Of a stretch of DNA of 64,000 bases, positions 37,560-46,289 are shown piece after piece (the first letter of the stretch is position 1; the number at the start of each line of letters is the position of its first letter). The translations under genes and the position numbers were made by a program. The DNA comes from Collinsella stercoris DSM 13279. Its GTDB lineage: Bacteria; Actinomycetota; Coriobacteriia; Coriobacteriales; Coriobacteriaceae. Where the stretch lies: positions 868,001 through 932,000 of the forward strand of contig NZ_CP085935.1 of assembly GCF_020735465.1 (NCBI RefSeq), given 5' to 3'. The notes beneath the pieces are model-generated. The model ran no database searches. It was not told the DNA's origin and worked only from the letters and a program-made list of their open reading frames with translations.

Positions 37560-38066
37560 CTAGCGCGTCACGGTGTAGATGGCAAACGCCACGAGAGCGA
37601 TGCAGGCGATGACGAGGATGATCTTTTGCGCCATGGGCATGGTGGGGATGCCATCCCCATCCACGGCGTCGGAGGTCACCATGCGCTCGCCAAAGCTCTT
37701 GGATGCCGAACCGCCCTGCGGATCACCCTGCGATGGCGCCGAAGGGGGCGTCGCGAACGAGACAACACGGGCGGAGGCGGCGGAGGAGGGCACCTTCTCG
37801 GACCGCCCCGCTGCGGCCTGCCCCTCTGCGGACGACGCACCTGCGGGCTGCCGGGCGGCCTCATGTCGCTGCTCGGCACACTCGGCCAAAGCACGCTCGG
37901 CCAAAATCTCGGCGTCGATGCGCTCCTGCTCGGCGCGCAGCGCCTCGAGCTCCTCGCGCTCGCGACGGGTACGCTCTTCCTCCTCGCGGCGAGCCTTCTC
38001 GGCGCGCAGGGCCTCGAGCTCCTCGCGCTCCTCGTCGGTCAGCGGGTTTGCGGTCGTATCGGTCAT
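37560..38066 (-). CDS. Coiled-coil, C-terminally membrane-anchored protein
   Basis: 168 aa. Residues about 10-65 are a Glu/Arg-rich heptad-like coiled coil with repeated REELEALRAE units, followed by a disordered linker and a single C-terminal membrane segment (AQKIILVIACIALVAFAIYTV). No known domain recognised. GGAAGGG upstream of the ATG. The topology suggests a tail-anchored cytoplasmic protein. Confidence 0.7.
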   Translation of the reverse strand: MTDTTANPLTDEEREELEALRAEKARREEEERTRREREELEALRAEQERIDAEILAERALAECAEQRHEAARQPAGASSAEGQAAAGRSEKVPSSAASARVVSFATPPSAPSQGDPQGGSASKSFGERMVTSDAVDGDGIPTMPMAQKIILVIACIALVAFAIYTVTR

Positions 38067-38225
38067 AGCGAACCCTTCCCATGGCAAAGGCGGCAGCCGC
38101 GGCGCCGCCATCGCATATGTATACAGATGGAATGCAGTATACCCGTTCGACGCAGCGGCCTTCCAGTACGGGCCGCACAGCCGGAAATCGACTCATCGAC
38201 GCGATGCCGCAGACGCCGCCTCGAC

Positions 38226-39170
38226 CTAGCCCGCGTTCGCCGATCGCAGCACGCCCGTCGTGTCGAAGGCCGGGGTGAAGCTCTCGTCCACCGCACCGCC
38301 CTCCTGCCAGAACATCGTGGTGAACCCCACGTCGTCGGCGTGGTCGAGCACGAGCTCGTACTCCTCATCCGTCACCGGCCGGGCGAGCTCCCCTCCCACG
38401 GCGCGCATGCGCGCATTGGGGGTGTATTGGTTCATCACGGAGATGGGCACGTCGCCCGCGACCCGCCAGATGCGATCGAGCACATCGCGCGAGTCGTCGG
38501 CGTGCCCCGGGAGCACCAGGTGCCGCACGATGACGCCGCGCCTCATGAGGCCGTCACCATCGACGAGCTCGCCGCCGCGTCGCGCCACCTCGGCGCACAT
38601 GCGGGCCAGCGAGCGCGAGGCGACGACCGGGTAATCGGGAACATGGGATAATTTGCGGCCGAGCTCGGCGCTGGCGTATTTGTAATCGACGAGCCAGACG
38701 TCGACCAGGTCGCCGAGCTCCGACACGGCCTCCTCGCGCTCGTAGCCGCTCGTGTTGTAGACGATGGGAACCGCAAGGCCCCGAGCGCGGGCGGCGCGGA
38801 TGGCCTCGGGCAGCAGATGCGCGTAATGGGTTGCCGTGACGAGGTTGATGTTGTGCGCGCCCTGCTCCTGCAGCTCGAGCATGATCTCGACCAGGCGCCC
38901 CGGCGTGACCTCGATGCCGAATCCGCCCGTCGAGATCTCGTGGTTTTGGCAGTAACAGCACTTGAGCGGGCATGACGAGAAGAACACCGTGCCGGAACCG
39001 CGCTCCCCCGAAATGGGAGGCTCCTCCCAAAAATGCAGGGCGGCGCGCGCGATCTTGAGCGTTGCATCGGCCCCGCAAACACCGCGCGTGCCCGCCGCGC
39101 GGTTTGCCCCGCAACGACGGGGACACAGCTCGCAATGGGCAAGACTGGACGGACTGAGCAGCTGGGCCAC
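38226..39170 (-). CDS. Radical SAM protein, PFL-activase-like (YfmB/AmmeMemoRadiSam-type relatives)
   Basis: 314 aa. The radical SAM cluster motif CxxxCxxC is CPLKCCYC, preceded by an N-terminal Cys cluster (CELCPRRCGANRAAGTRGVCG) typical of this subgroup of pyruvate formate-lyase-activase homologues. Function unknown; an activating enzyme role is possible. The GTG at 39170 is preferred because GGAAGGGAAG lies 7 nt upstream; the longer frame to 39323 has no such site. Confidence 0.85.
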   Translation of the reverse strand: MAQLLSPSSLAHCELCPRRCGANRAAGTRGVCGADATLKIARAALHFWEEPPISGERGSGTVFFSSCPLKCCYCQNHEISTGGFGIEVTPGRLVEIMLELQEQGAHNINLVTATHYAHLLPEAIRAARARGLAVPIVYNTSGYEREEAVSELGDLVDVWLVDYKYASAELGRKLSHVPDYPVVASRSLARMCAEVARRGGELVDGDGLMRRGVIVRHLVLPGHADDSRDVLDRIWRVAGDVPISVMNQYTPNARMRAVGGELARPVTDEEYELVLDHADDVGFTTMFWQEGGAVDESFTPAFDTTGVLRSANAG

Positions 39171-39297
39171 GCCTGACTTCCCTTCCGGATCACGCTGGTA
39201 TACAAAGAAAGCCGCATTGACGCGGCTCCGTCCCCCATCGTCTCCCAACAAGTTTTCTAAGTCAAGACTGGTATCGTAAATCGCATGCCGTATGATG

Positions 39298-39449
39298 AAG
39301 GTGTTCCGCCCCCCGCGGAGCAACTGGGTGAACCGTCGCGTTTATTTAGGGAGCCCGCACAGTCGTGCACAGTACAGGTATCCTTCGTTGTTAAGGAAGC
39401 TGGAACCGCTCGATGAGGGCACCCACCTTGCAGAGGTGGGTTCATTTTC
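39298..39449 (+). ncRNA. Structured RNA candidate with T-box-like core and terminator
   Basis: Contains hairpins TCCGC/GCGGA, GCAC-AGTC-GTGC and TCCTT/AAGGA, then AAGCTGGAACCGCTCG, which matches the T-box core AGGGTGGNACCGCG at most positions, and ends with the terminator ACCCACCT/AGGTGGGT plus TCATTTT (39421-39449). GAACC of the core can alternatively pair with GGTTC of the terminator. No protein gene follows; the next feature is tRNA-Ala. Could instead be an unrelated small RNA. Confidence 0.35.
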
Positions 39450-39621
39450 GTGAAGTGGGGGGCGGTTTTCCATGCCGCGGCAAACCCCTCTCTCGCACAT
39501 CGAAATCGCGCCTGGTCGGATCGCAGTCGCACGCTCCGGGTAACAGGCCCGCTCGCCGCCCGCAACATAAAATCGATCGACGCCGGTGGCGTAGGCCGAA
39601 AAAAAGATGTCGATTTTTCCG

Positions 39622-39649
39622 TTGACATCGTGCGAATGGTTGCTAATAT
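39622..39649 (+). promoter_or_regulatory. Promoter of tRNA-Ala
   Basis: Consensus -35 TTGACA (39622-39627), 16-bp spacer, extended -10 TGCTAATAT (-10 at 39644-39649), 13 bp before the tRNA. Confidence 0.85.
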
Positions 39650-39662
39650 ATTCACTTGTCCT

Positions 39663-39738
39663 GGGGACGTAGCTCAGCTGGGAGAGCGCCTCGGTCGCAT
39701 CGAGGAGGTCGAGGGTTCGATCCCCTTCGTCTCCACCA
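39663..39738 (+). tRNA. tRNA-Ala (CGC)
   Basis: Acceptor GGGGACG/CGTCTCC has the G3-U70 wobble pair that defines alanine tRNA; anticodon loop GTCGCAT gives CGC, reading GCG codons, which are frequent in this high-GC genome. Encoded CCA at 39736-39738. Confidence 0.95.
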
Positions 39739-39749
39739 CAGGATATGTC

Positions 39750-39774
39750 AAGGCCTCGGTAACGAGGCCTTTTT
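39750..39774 (+). terminator. Terminator of tRNA-Ala
   Basis: Stem AAGGCCTCG/CGAGGCCTT with GTAA loop, followed by TTT. Confidence 0.92.
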
Positions 39775-40084
39775 CATGCCTATCGTCTCTATTGTCTCCG
39801 CGCTGCAGCGGCATGCACCGTCCGCAGGCGCAGGGTTGCGCTTAAAAACATACGCGTTGCGTGATGCGTCTCACCACCCGCACCCGGCCGGCATCGCCTC
39901 CTCACGCAACGAGCCTTGATATCACCCGCGCACGCGGCATATCAGACGGTATGCTATACATCACACATCGGCTGCGGATGCGCTCGCGCGCACGCGGGGT
40001 CGTCCCAACACCCCGCCAGAAACCGCAGACGCAGGTCACCGCAGAGAACCCGCAACGTCGGTCACCGCTCAGAAAGGCCATGCC
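39775..40084 (+). promoter_or_regulatory. Region upstream of the m5U methyltransferase gene
   Basis: 310 bp without a gene. TGCTATACAT at 39952-39961 is a probable extended -10 element on the plus strand, leaving a leader of about 115 nt. Nothing else recognised. Confidence 0.45.
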
Positions 40085-41398
40085 ATGAGGCTCACCATCG
40101 AAACCATGACGTACGGACCGGACGGGCTCGCCCGCACGCCCGAGGGCAAGGCCGTCTTTGTCGCGGGCGGCCTCATCGGCGACACCGTCGAGGCGCGCAT
40201 TTGCGAGGACGGCCCCTCGTTCTCGCGCGCGGTAGTCGAGGAGGTGCTCGAGCCCTCCCCCGACCACGTCCAGCCCCCCTGCCCCTTCATCGGCATCTGC
40301 GGCGGCTGTCCCTGGGGCGGCTTGTCACACGAGGCCCAGCTCCAGGCGAAGGAGGAGAACCTGCGCTCCGCGCTCGCGCGCATCGGCAAGTTCTCGCCCA
40401 AAGAGGTCGACGATCTCATGCGGCCCATCCGCCACGCCAAGGACGCCTGGGGGTACCGCAACAAGATCGAGCTCGCCCCCGTACACGAAAACGGCAAGTT
40501 CCGCCTGGGGATGCATGGACGCGACGCCAGCCAGATCATCAAGGTCGACGCCTGCCCGCTCTTCGAGAAGAAGCACGCCAAGGCCGTCAAGGCGGTCGCC
40601 GGCGCCCTCGGGTTCCTCGGCAATTCGCGCGATCTCCAACTTGAGCGCGTGGCCATCCGCTCGAGCCGTCGCACCGGGGCCCTCGAGGTCGCGCTGTGGA
40701 CCCCCACGGGGGCGTTCCCCCGCGCGCAGGTCTCCCGCGTCCTCGGCGATGCCGTCCGCGCCACGAGCGTGGTCCGCGTCATGTCCAAGGGCGAAAAGCG
40801 CGCCCGCCGTGTCTCGGGCGTCGAGGCGCTCGCCGGTGAGGGTTCATGGACCGAGAAGATCGGCGATGAGACCATGCGCCTGTCCGCCCCCTCGTTCTTC
40901 CAGGTGAACACCCGCGCGGCGGAAATTCTCATCGACCTGGTGATGGAGGCGCTCGATCCGCAGCCGCACGAGCTCGGCATCGACCTGTACTGCGGCGCGG
41001 GCACCTTCACCCTGCCGCTCGCCCGCCGCTGCGAGTTCGTGAGCGCCGTCGAGTCCTACGGCCCGGCCGTGCGCGACCTGCGCCGCAACCTCGACATCGC
41101 CAACATCACCAACGTGGACGTGATCGGCGGCGACGCGGTGCGCGAGTTCCCCGACGAGGACGCCGACGTGCTCGTGGTCGACCCGCCGCGCGCGGGGCTT
41201 GCGCCCGAGGCGATCGACCTCATCGCGAGCACGAGCGCCCGCGACGTGGCGTACGTGAGCTGCGACCCCGCCACCCTCGCCCGCGACCTGCGCCGTTTTG
41301 TGGAGGAGGGCACCTTCCGTCCCGTCTGGGCCACGCCGGTCGATCTGTTCCCGCAGACCTTCCACTGCGAGACCGTGGTGAGGCTCACGCGCGCATAG
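40085..41398 (+). CDS. 23S rRNA/tRNA uracil-C5 methyltransferase (TrmA/RlmD/RumA family)
   Basis: 437 aa. N-terminal TRAM-like domain, then four cysteines for a 4Fe-4S cluster (C66, C72, C75 in CPFIGICGGCPW and C157 in DACPLF), AdoMet motif DLYCGAGTFTLPLA and the catalytic loop VSCDPATLARD. Acts on uridine in rRNA or tRNA; which one cannot be told from sequence. Iron-sulfur cluster need ties it to the SUF machinery. Confidence 0.93.
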   Translation: MRLTIETMTYGPDGLARTPEGKAVFVAGGLIGDTVEARICEDGPSFSRAVVEEVLEPSPDHVQPPCPFIGICGGCPWGGLSHEAQLQAKEENLRSALARIGKFSPKEVDDLMRPIRHAKDAWGYRNKIELAPVHENGKFRLGMHGRDASQIIKVDACPLFEKKHAKAVKAVAGALGFLGNSRDLQLERVAIRSSRRTGALEVALWTPTGAFPRAQVSRVLGDAVRATSVVRVMSKGEKRARRVSGVEALAGEGSWTEKIGDETMRLSAPSFFQVNTRAAEILIDLVMEALDPQPHELGIDLYCGAGTFTLPLARRCEFVSAVESYGPAVRDLRRNLDIANITNVDVIGGDAVREFPDEDADVLVVDPPRAGLAPEAIDLIASTSARDVAYVSCDPATLARDLRRFVEEGTFRPVWATPVDLFPQTFHCETVVRLTRA

Positions 41399-41492
41399 GC
41401 GAGCACCCCGGGCATTTGGGGGCGAAACGAATGGCCTGAGGGCGATACGGGTATAACCTCGGCGTCGCTGCACCTGACCGAGAGGATTTGCC

Positions 41493-42038
41493 ATGCCCGG
41501 AGTCGCCATTCTTGCCGCCGATGGATTCGAGACCATCGAATGCCTGACCGTCGTCGACGTCCTGCGGAGGGGCGGCGTCCACGCCGCGCTCGTCTCCGTC
41601 ATGGACACGCGAGACGTGGTGACCTCGCAGCAGATCCCGGTGACCTGCGACGTGACCCTCGACGAGGTCGACTTCTCCAACTACGACTACTTGGTGCTCC
41701 CCGGCGGCATGCCCGGTGCGACCAACCTGCGCGCCGACGAGCGCGTCTGCGACCTCGTGCGCGAGTTCGCCGCGACCAAGCACGTGGCCGCCATCTGCGC
41801 CGCCCCCTTCATCCTGGCCGAGCTCGGCGTCCTCGAGGGACATCGCGCCACGTGCTTCCCGGGCTTCGAGGCGAGCTTCCCCGAGGGGTGCCACGCCGGT
41901 GAGCGCACCGTGGTGGTCGACGGCAACATCATCACCGCGTCGGGCATGGGACAGGCCCTCCCCTTCGCCCTCGCCATCCTCGAGGACATCGCCGGTGAGG
42001 TGGCCGTCGAGAAGGTCAAGGACGGTATCCAGCTGTGA
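41493..42038 (+). CDS. DJ-1/PfpI (YajL) family protein
   Basis: 181 aa. Nucleophile-elbow cysteine C102 in VAAICAAPFIL and E13 in the DGFETIE motif match DJ-1. Members act as chaperones, deglycase-like enzymes or oxidative-stress sensors; the exact role is debated. GAGAGGAT precedes the ATG. Stop codon overlaps the start of maf. Confidence 0.9.
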   Translation: MPGVAILAADGFETIECLTVVDVLRRGGVHAALVSVMDTRDVVTSQQIPVTCDVTLDEVDFSNYDYLVLPGGMPGATNLRADERVCDLVREFAATKHVAAICAAPFILAELGVLEGHRATCFPGFEASFPEGCHAGERTVVVDGNIITASGMGQALPFALAILEDIAGEVAVEKVKDGIQL

Positions 42039-42586
42039 TCCTCGCATCCCAATCCCCGCGCCGCATCGAGCTCATGCGTGAGGCCGGTTTTGACGTACAG
42101 GTCATCCCCGCCGACATCGATGAGTCCGCACGTCCGGGCGAAGGTCCGTTCGAGCTGGTCGAGCGCCTCGCGCGTGCCAAGGCGGAGGCGGTCTCCAGCG
42201 CGCATGCCGCACCTGGCGAGACGGTCGTCGCCGCCGACACGATCGTGGCGCTCGACGGTGAGCTCCTCGGAAAACCCGCCGATGAGGCAGATGCCCGCCG
42301 CATGCTCCGCGCCCTATCCGGCAAGACGCATCAGGTCGCCACGGGCGTGTGCATCGCACGTGGCGAGCGCATCGACTCCTTCGTCGATATCACCGACGTC
42401 ACCTTCTACGAGTTGAGCGACGCCGAGATCGACGCATACGTTGCAACCGGAGAGCCCATGGACAAGGCGGGGGCCTACGGCATTCAGGGCACGTACGGCC
42501 GCATGCTCGTCGAGCGCATCGACGGGGACTTCTACAACGTGGTGGGCCTTCCCATCGCGAAGGTCGTGCGTGCATTGAATACCTAA
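42035..42586 (+). CDS. maf: Maf family nucleotide pyrophosphatase
   Basis: 183 aa. N-terminal SQSPRRIELMREAGF is the Maf signature, followed by VVAADTIVALDG and the C-terminal GAYGIQGTYGRMLVERIDGDFYNVVGLP. Hydrolyses non-canonical or unpaired NTPs and affects septum formation in some species. GTG start overlaps the DJ-1 gene stop. Confidence 0.94.
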   Translation: MILASQSPRRIELMREAGFDVQVIPADIDESARPGEGPFELVERLARAKAEAVSSAHAAPGETVVAADTIVALDGELLGKPADEADARRMLRALSGKTHQVATGVCIARGERIDSFVDITDVTFYELSDAEIDAYVATGEPMDKAGAYGIQGTYGRMLVERIDGDFYNVVGLPIAKVVRALNT

Positions 42587-42590
42587 CATG

Positions 42591-42709
42591 TGTCCCGAGC
42601 CGGGCGTATAAGGCCCGTCGCGAGTTCCGCACGAGCCGGAGGCCCCTGTGGGGCCTCCGTGCGAGCAGGACTGTTCGAGCAGCGGGTCTTATACGCCCGG
42701 CTCGGGACA
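42591..42709. repeat. 119-bp palindromic element with 27-bp terminal inverted repeats
   Basis: Terminal arms 42591-42617 and 42683-42709 match at 26 of 27 positions (ends TGTCCCGAGCCGGGCGTATA). A second hairpin GGAGGCCCC-TGT-GGGGCCTCC lies in the centre. It fills the gap between maf and the P1 peptidase. No obvious target-site duplication. It resembles a miniature inverted-repeat element and may also attenuate read-through. Confidence 0.88.
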
Positions 42710-42759
42710 CCAGACGGGCTTTCATTACGAAACCACACCTCAAGCGAGAAGGAACACCC

Positions 42760-43785
42760 ATGTCGCAGCTCACGCCCATCCCCATCACGTCCATCCCGGG
42801 CTTTGCGTTCGGGCATTACACCGACCTCGACGCGGGCACGGGCTGCACCGCCATCGTGGCGCCCGAGGGCGCCGTGGGCGGTGTGGACGTTCGCGGCGCG
42901 GCACCCGCCTCGCGCGAGACGGACTTGCTGAGGCCCGAGAACACCGTGGATCGCGTGCACGCGGTCGTGCTCTCCGGCGGCTCAGCCTTTGGGCTCGAGG
43001 CGGCCTCGGGCGCCATGCGCGAGCTTGAGGAGCGCGGCATCGGCCTCGACGTGGGCGTGGGCAAGGTTCCCATCGTCTGCTCGAGCTGCCTGTTCGACCT
43101 CGCCTTTGGCCGTGCAGATGTGCGCCCCTCGAGCATGAGCGGCATCCTCGCAGTGCGCGACGCGTTCGACAGGACCGAGCGTAACGAAACCGGCCTTGAA
43201 GAGGGCTGCGTGGGTGCGGGGACGGGCGCGACCGTGGGCAAGCTCGCGGGCCCCGAGCGCTGCATGAAGGCCGGCCTTGGCGCACGCGCGTTCCAACTCG
43301 GCCCGCTCATGGTCGGCGCGGTCTCCGCCGTCAACGCCGTGGGAAACGTCATTGACCCCGCTACCCTCCGGCCCATCGCCGGCATGCGCGCAACTGCGGA
43401 TGGGGTGGACATCCTCAACATGGAGGAGGCCATGCTCGCCATGGCGGATCAGCTCGCCATGCCGCTCGACCGAACGAACACCACCATCTCGTGCATCGTC
43501 ACGAACGCCACCCTCACCAAGGCGCAGGCCACCAAGGTGGCCCAAATGGCGGCAGACGCCTACGCGCACACCATTCGCCCCACGCACACCACCAACGACG
43601 GGGACTCCATCTACGTGCTGGCATCCGGCTCGCTTCCGGCAGATGCGAGCGAGCGCATCCCCCTCGACCTGATGGGCCTTGTCGCCACCCGCACCCTCGA
43701 AGCCGCCATCGTCGCCGGCTGCACCGAGGCCACGGGGCTGCTCGGCATCCCCGCACAGAGGGACCTGACATCCGATGTCGCGTAA
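42760..43785 (+). CDS. P1 family (S58, DmpA-like) peptidase
   Basis: 341 aa. N-terminal IPGFAFGHYTDLDAGTGCTAI and VVLSGGSAFGLEAASG are typical; the autoprocessing/nucleophile region is DRTNTTISCIVTNATLTKAQ. DmpA-type enzymes are N-terminal-nucleophile aminopeptidases that act on short peptides or beta-peptides. AGAAGGA before ATG 42760; the frame is open upstream through the palindromic element but that part is not coding. Confidence 0.88.
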   Translation: MSQLTPIPITSIPGFAFGHYTDLDAGTGCTAIVAPEGAVGGVDVRGAAPASRETDLLRPENTVDRVHAVVLSGGSAFGLEAASGAMRELEERGIGLDVGVGKVPIVCSSCLFDLAFGRADVRPSSMSGILAVRDAFDRTERNETGLEEGCVGAGTGATVGKLAGPERCMKAGLGARAFQLGPLMVGAVSAVNAVGNVIDPATLRPIAGMRATADGVDILNMEEAMLAMADQLAMPLDRTNTTISCIVTNATLTKAQATKVAQMAADAYAHTIRPTHTTNDGDSIYVLASGSLPADASERIPLDLMGLVATRTLEAAIVAGCTEATGLLGIPAQRDLTSDVA

Positions 43786-44134
43786 GAGCAAGGCGGTCTG
43801 CATCATTCTCGACGCACTCGCCGCGGGCATCGCGCTCATTCCCATAGCGTGGTTTTTCGCCGGCGCGTCGTCGTTTCCACCCGAAGTCCCGCTGCACTTT
43901 GGCGTTGGGGGCGCAGATCGATGGGGAGACCCCATGGAGCTCGCGCCGGTCGCATTCCTCCCCTTATGCCTCACCGCGTTTTGCATCGTGTCCCAAATTC
44001 TCAATCTCGCGAACCTGCCTCTGGTCGTCACGCGCGAAAAGCGAACGGTCATCGTGGCGGTCATAACGCTGGCGAGCTCCATCGCGGCTGTCGCGCTATC
44101 GATGTGGCTTTTCGGCTTGTCGTTTGGCGGATAG
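43775..44134 (+). CDS. DUF1648-type small membrane protein
   Basis: 119 aa with three membrane segments and the DUF1648 motif FPPEVPLHFGVGGADRWGDP between the first two. Related to the N-terminal part of SdpI-like proteins. The ATG overlaps the last 11 bp of the peptidase gene, implying cotranslation. Function unknown. Confidence 0.75.
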   Translation: MSRKSKAVCIILDALAAGIALIPIAWFFAGASSFPPEVPLHFGVGGADRWGDPMELAPVAFLPLCLTAFCIVSQILNLANLPLVVTREKRTVIVAVITLASSIAAVALSMWLFGLSFGG

Positions 44135-44225
44135 GACCCGATACCCGCCGATTGGCGTTTTGAGCCCGCGCGCAAAAGCGGTACGGTATGAAAGATACGA
44201 CCGCACCGAGACGGAAACAGGGCAC

Positions 44226-45700
44226 ATGGACGACTCAACCGCTCAATCCACCGGCAGCACGCGCGGCATCAGCCTTATCGGCCTCATCGCGCTCGTCATC
44301 AGCTCCTCGATCGGCTCGGGCGTCTTCGCCCTTTCCACCGACATCTCCGCCGCCGCGGCCCCGGGACCCGCGCTCATCGCCTGGCTCATCACGGGCATCG
44401 GCTTCATGGCGCTCGCCACCACCTTCGGCAGGCTCTCCGTGGTGCGCCCCGACCTCAACGGCATCGTGGACTACGCGCGCGAGGGCTTTGGGCCCTTCGT
44501 GGGCTTTGTCTCGGGCTGGGGATACTGGCTGTCCATCTGGATCGGCAACGTCGCGTTCGGCGTCATGCTCGTCACCGCCATCGGGTACTTCTTCCCGCCG
44601 TTCTCGAGCGGGCTGACGGCCGCGGGCGTCGCCTTCATCTCCGTGCTCAACTGGGCCATCGTCCTGCTCGTCAACAGGGGCGTCGAGGAGGCGAGCGCGC
44701 TCAACGCCATCGTCATGGTGTGCAAGCTCGTGCCCATCTTCGCCTTCATCCTCGCCATGGTCGTCATGTTCGACCCCGCGGTGTTCGCCGCCGATTTTTG
44801 GGGAAACCTCGCCAACAACCTCTCCGACCCCGCGCTCGCCCCCGGATCGGTACCCACCCAGATCGTCAACTGCTTCATGGTCATGATGTGGGTGTTCGTC
44901 GGCATGGAGGGAGCCAGCGCGCTCGGGCACCGCGCGCGGCGCAAGTCAGACGTGAGCCGCGCGACCATCTTGGGGTGCACCGCGCTCGTGGTCATCTACG
45001 TCGCCGCCTCCATCCTGCCGTACGGCTACCTCACCCGTGAGGAGCTCATGGCGCTCGGATCGCCCTCCATGCCCTATATCTTCGAGCGCGTGGTGGGTCC
45101 CCCTGGGGAGGCGCGTTCATCTCGGGCGGGCTCATCATCTCGATTTTCGGCGCGTGGCTCTCCTACACCATCTTGGCCTCGGAGGCCATGCACGGCATGG
45201 CGCGCATGAAGCTGCTGCCCAGCGCGTTCGACCGGCTCAACACGTACAGCGCCCCCACGGCCTGCCTGTTCACCACGGGAGCCATGATTCAGCTGCTCTC
45301 GATCGTGATGCTCTTCTCCGAGCGCGCCTATCAGTTCGCCTACTCGCTGTGCACCGCGTCGATCGTGATCAGCTGGACGCTCGCCGCCGCGTACATGGCC
45401 AAGGCGTGGCTCGCGCAGGAGCGCGGGCAGGGGGCATCTGAGGCCCCGCGCATCCGCGCCGTCGACGGCATCTGCGCCGCATGCTCCGCCGCGTTCCTCG
45501 TCGTCGCCATCGCCGTCTCGGGCGTCGAGCAGCTCATGATGTGCTGCATCGCCTACATCCCGGGCATCGCCTGCTACATATGGGCGCGCGTCGAACAGCA
45601 CCAGAAGGTCTTCACCGCGCGTGAGCGTCTTTTGGCCATCATCCTCGTCGCAATCGGCATCTTCATGATCGGCTACGTGGGCGCTAACGGCATCCTGTAG
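44226..45700 (+). pseudogene. APC-superfamily amino acid antiporter (APA type), frameshifted
   Basis: Two overlapping frames together encode about 490 aa of a basic amino acid/polyamine antiporter-like protein. Frame 1 (44226 to about 45100, start MDDSTAQSTGSTRG) has the first eight or so membrane helices with SSSIGSGVFAL. At the C5 run 45099-45103 the frame shifts; the natural continuation GGAFISGGLIISIFGAWLSY and the last four helices lie in another frame up to 45700. Three or six Cs would restore the reading frame. Could be a mutation, a sequencing error or, less likely, programmed slippage. Confidence 0.85.
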
Positions 45701-45845
45701 GCACGACCCCTTCGCCTCCCCCTATGCCCCGCCGAAGGCACCGCTCATCTGATTGGTGGTGATCGCGGGGGCGGAGCGCAGGCTTTCGAGGTAGCAAAAG
45801 GCTGGATTCGTGCACCATGGCACGCGGCTCTCATAGGAGGAAGCA

Positions 45846-46097
45846 ATGGGCTTTTTCAGCAAGATCAAGGGCGTGACCCACAACGTCGAGGAGGCGGGTG
45901 ACATCGTGGCCGCCGGCCAGCCGATCCTGACGTTCGATGGCGAGGCCATCAAGGCCGCGGGTCACGACGACGTGGTGACCCGCGTGGTGAGCAACCCGCA
46001 GGACTTCGATTCCATCGAGCTCACCGGCTCGTCCAACACCCTGCTCGGCGGCCGCCCGCTCGTCAAGGTGGGCGATCCCCTCATGGTGACGAAGTAG
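45846..46097 (+). CDS. EIIA-Glc-like domain fragment lacking the phosphorylation site
   Basis: 83 aa with a perfect AGGAGG. After an N-terminus MGFFSKIKGV like that of EIIA-Glc, it continues directly with AGDIVAAGQPILTFDGEAIKAAG and VVTRVVSNPQDFDSIEL, matching the last third of the EIIA-Glc beta-barrel. The middle part with the two active histidines is missing. Either an internal-deletion remnant or a small regulatory protein. Similarity judged by eye. Confidence 0.6.
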   Translation: MGFFSKIKGVTHNVEEAGDIVAAGQPILTFDGEAIKAAGHDDVVTRVVSNPQDFDSIELTGSSNTLLGGRPLVKVGDPLMVTK

Positions 46098-46164
46098 CCC
46101 CCGCGCCCCAACACCCGCGCAGACATGCGCGTGCGAAGCGGCGCTCACGACAACGACCCCGATA

Positions 46165-46210
46165 GACCGCGCCCCGAAGGACCTGAAAGCCCTTTGGGGC
46201 GCGGTCCTTT
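46165..46210 (+). terminator. Strong hairpin terminator between convergent genes
   Basis: Arms GACCGCGCCCC and GGGGCGCGGTC with inner pairing AAGG/CCTT, followed by CTTTC. Serves the EIIA-like gene and possibly the convergent nucleoid-protein gene. Confidence 0.75.
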
Positions 46211-46289
46211 CATGCGGCGAAGATCGCCCTCCCGAGCCCCGTCACCCGGCTACGCGACGACACACACGACGCGCTGACGCCCGGGCGCC

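Noticed and set aside
39450-39845. 131-codon open frame on the plus strand
   Set aside because: It runs through tRNA-Ala and its terminator.
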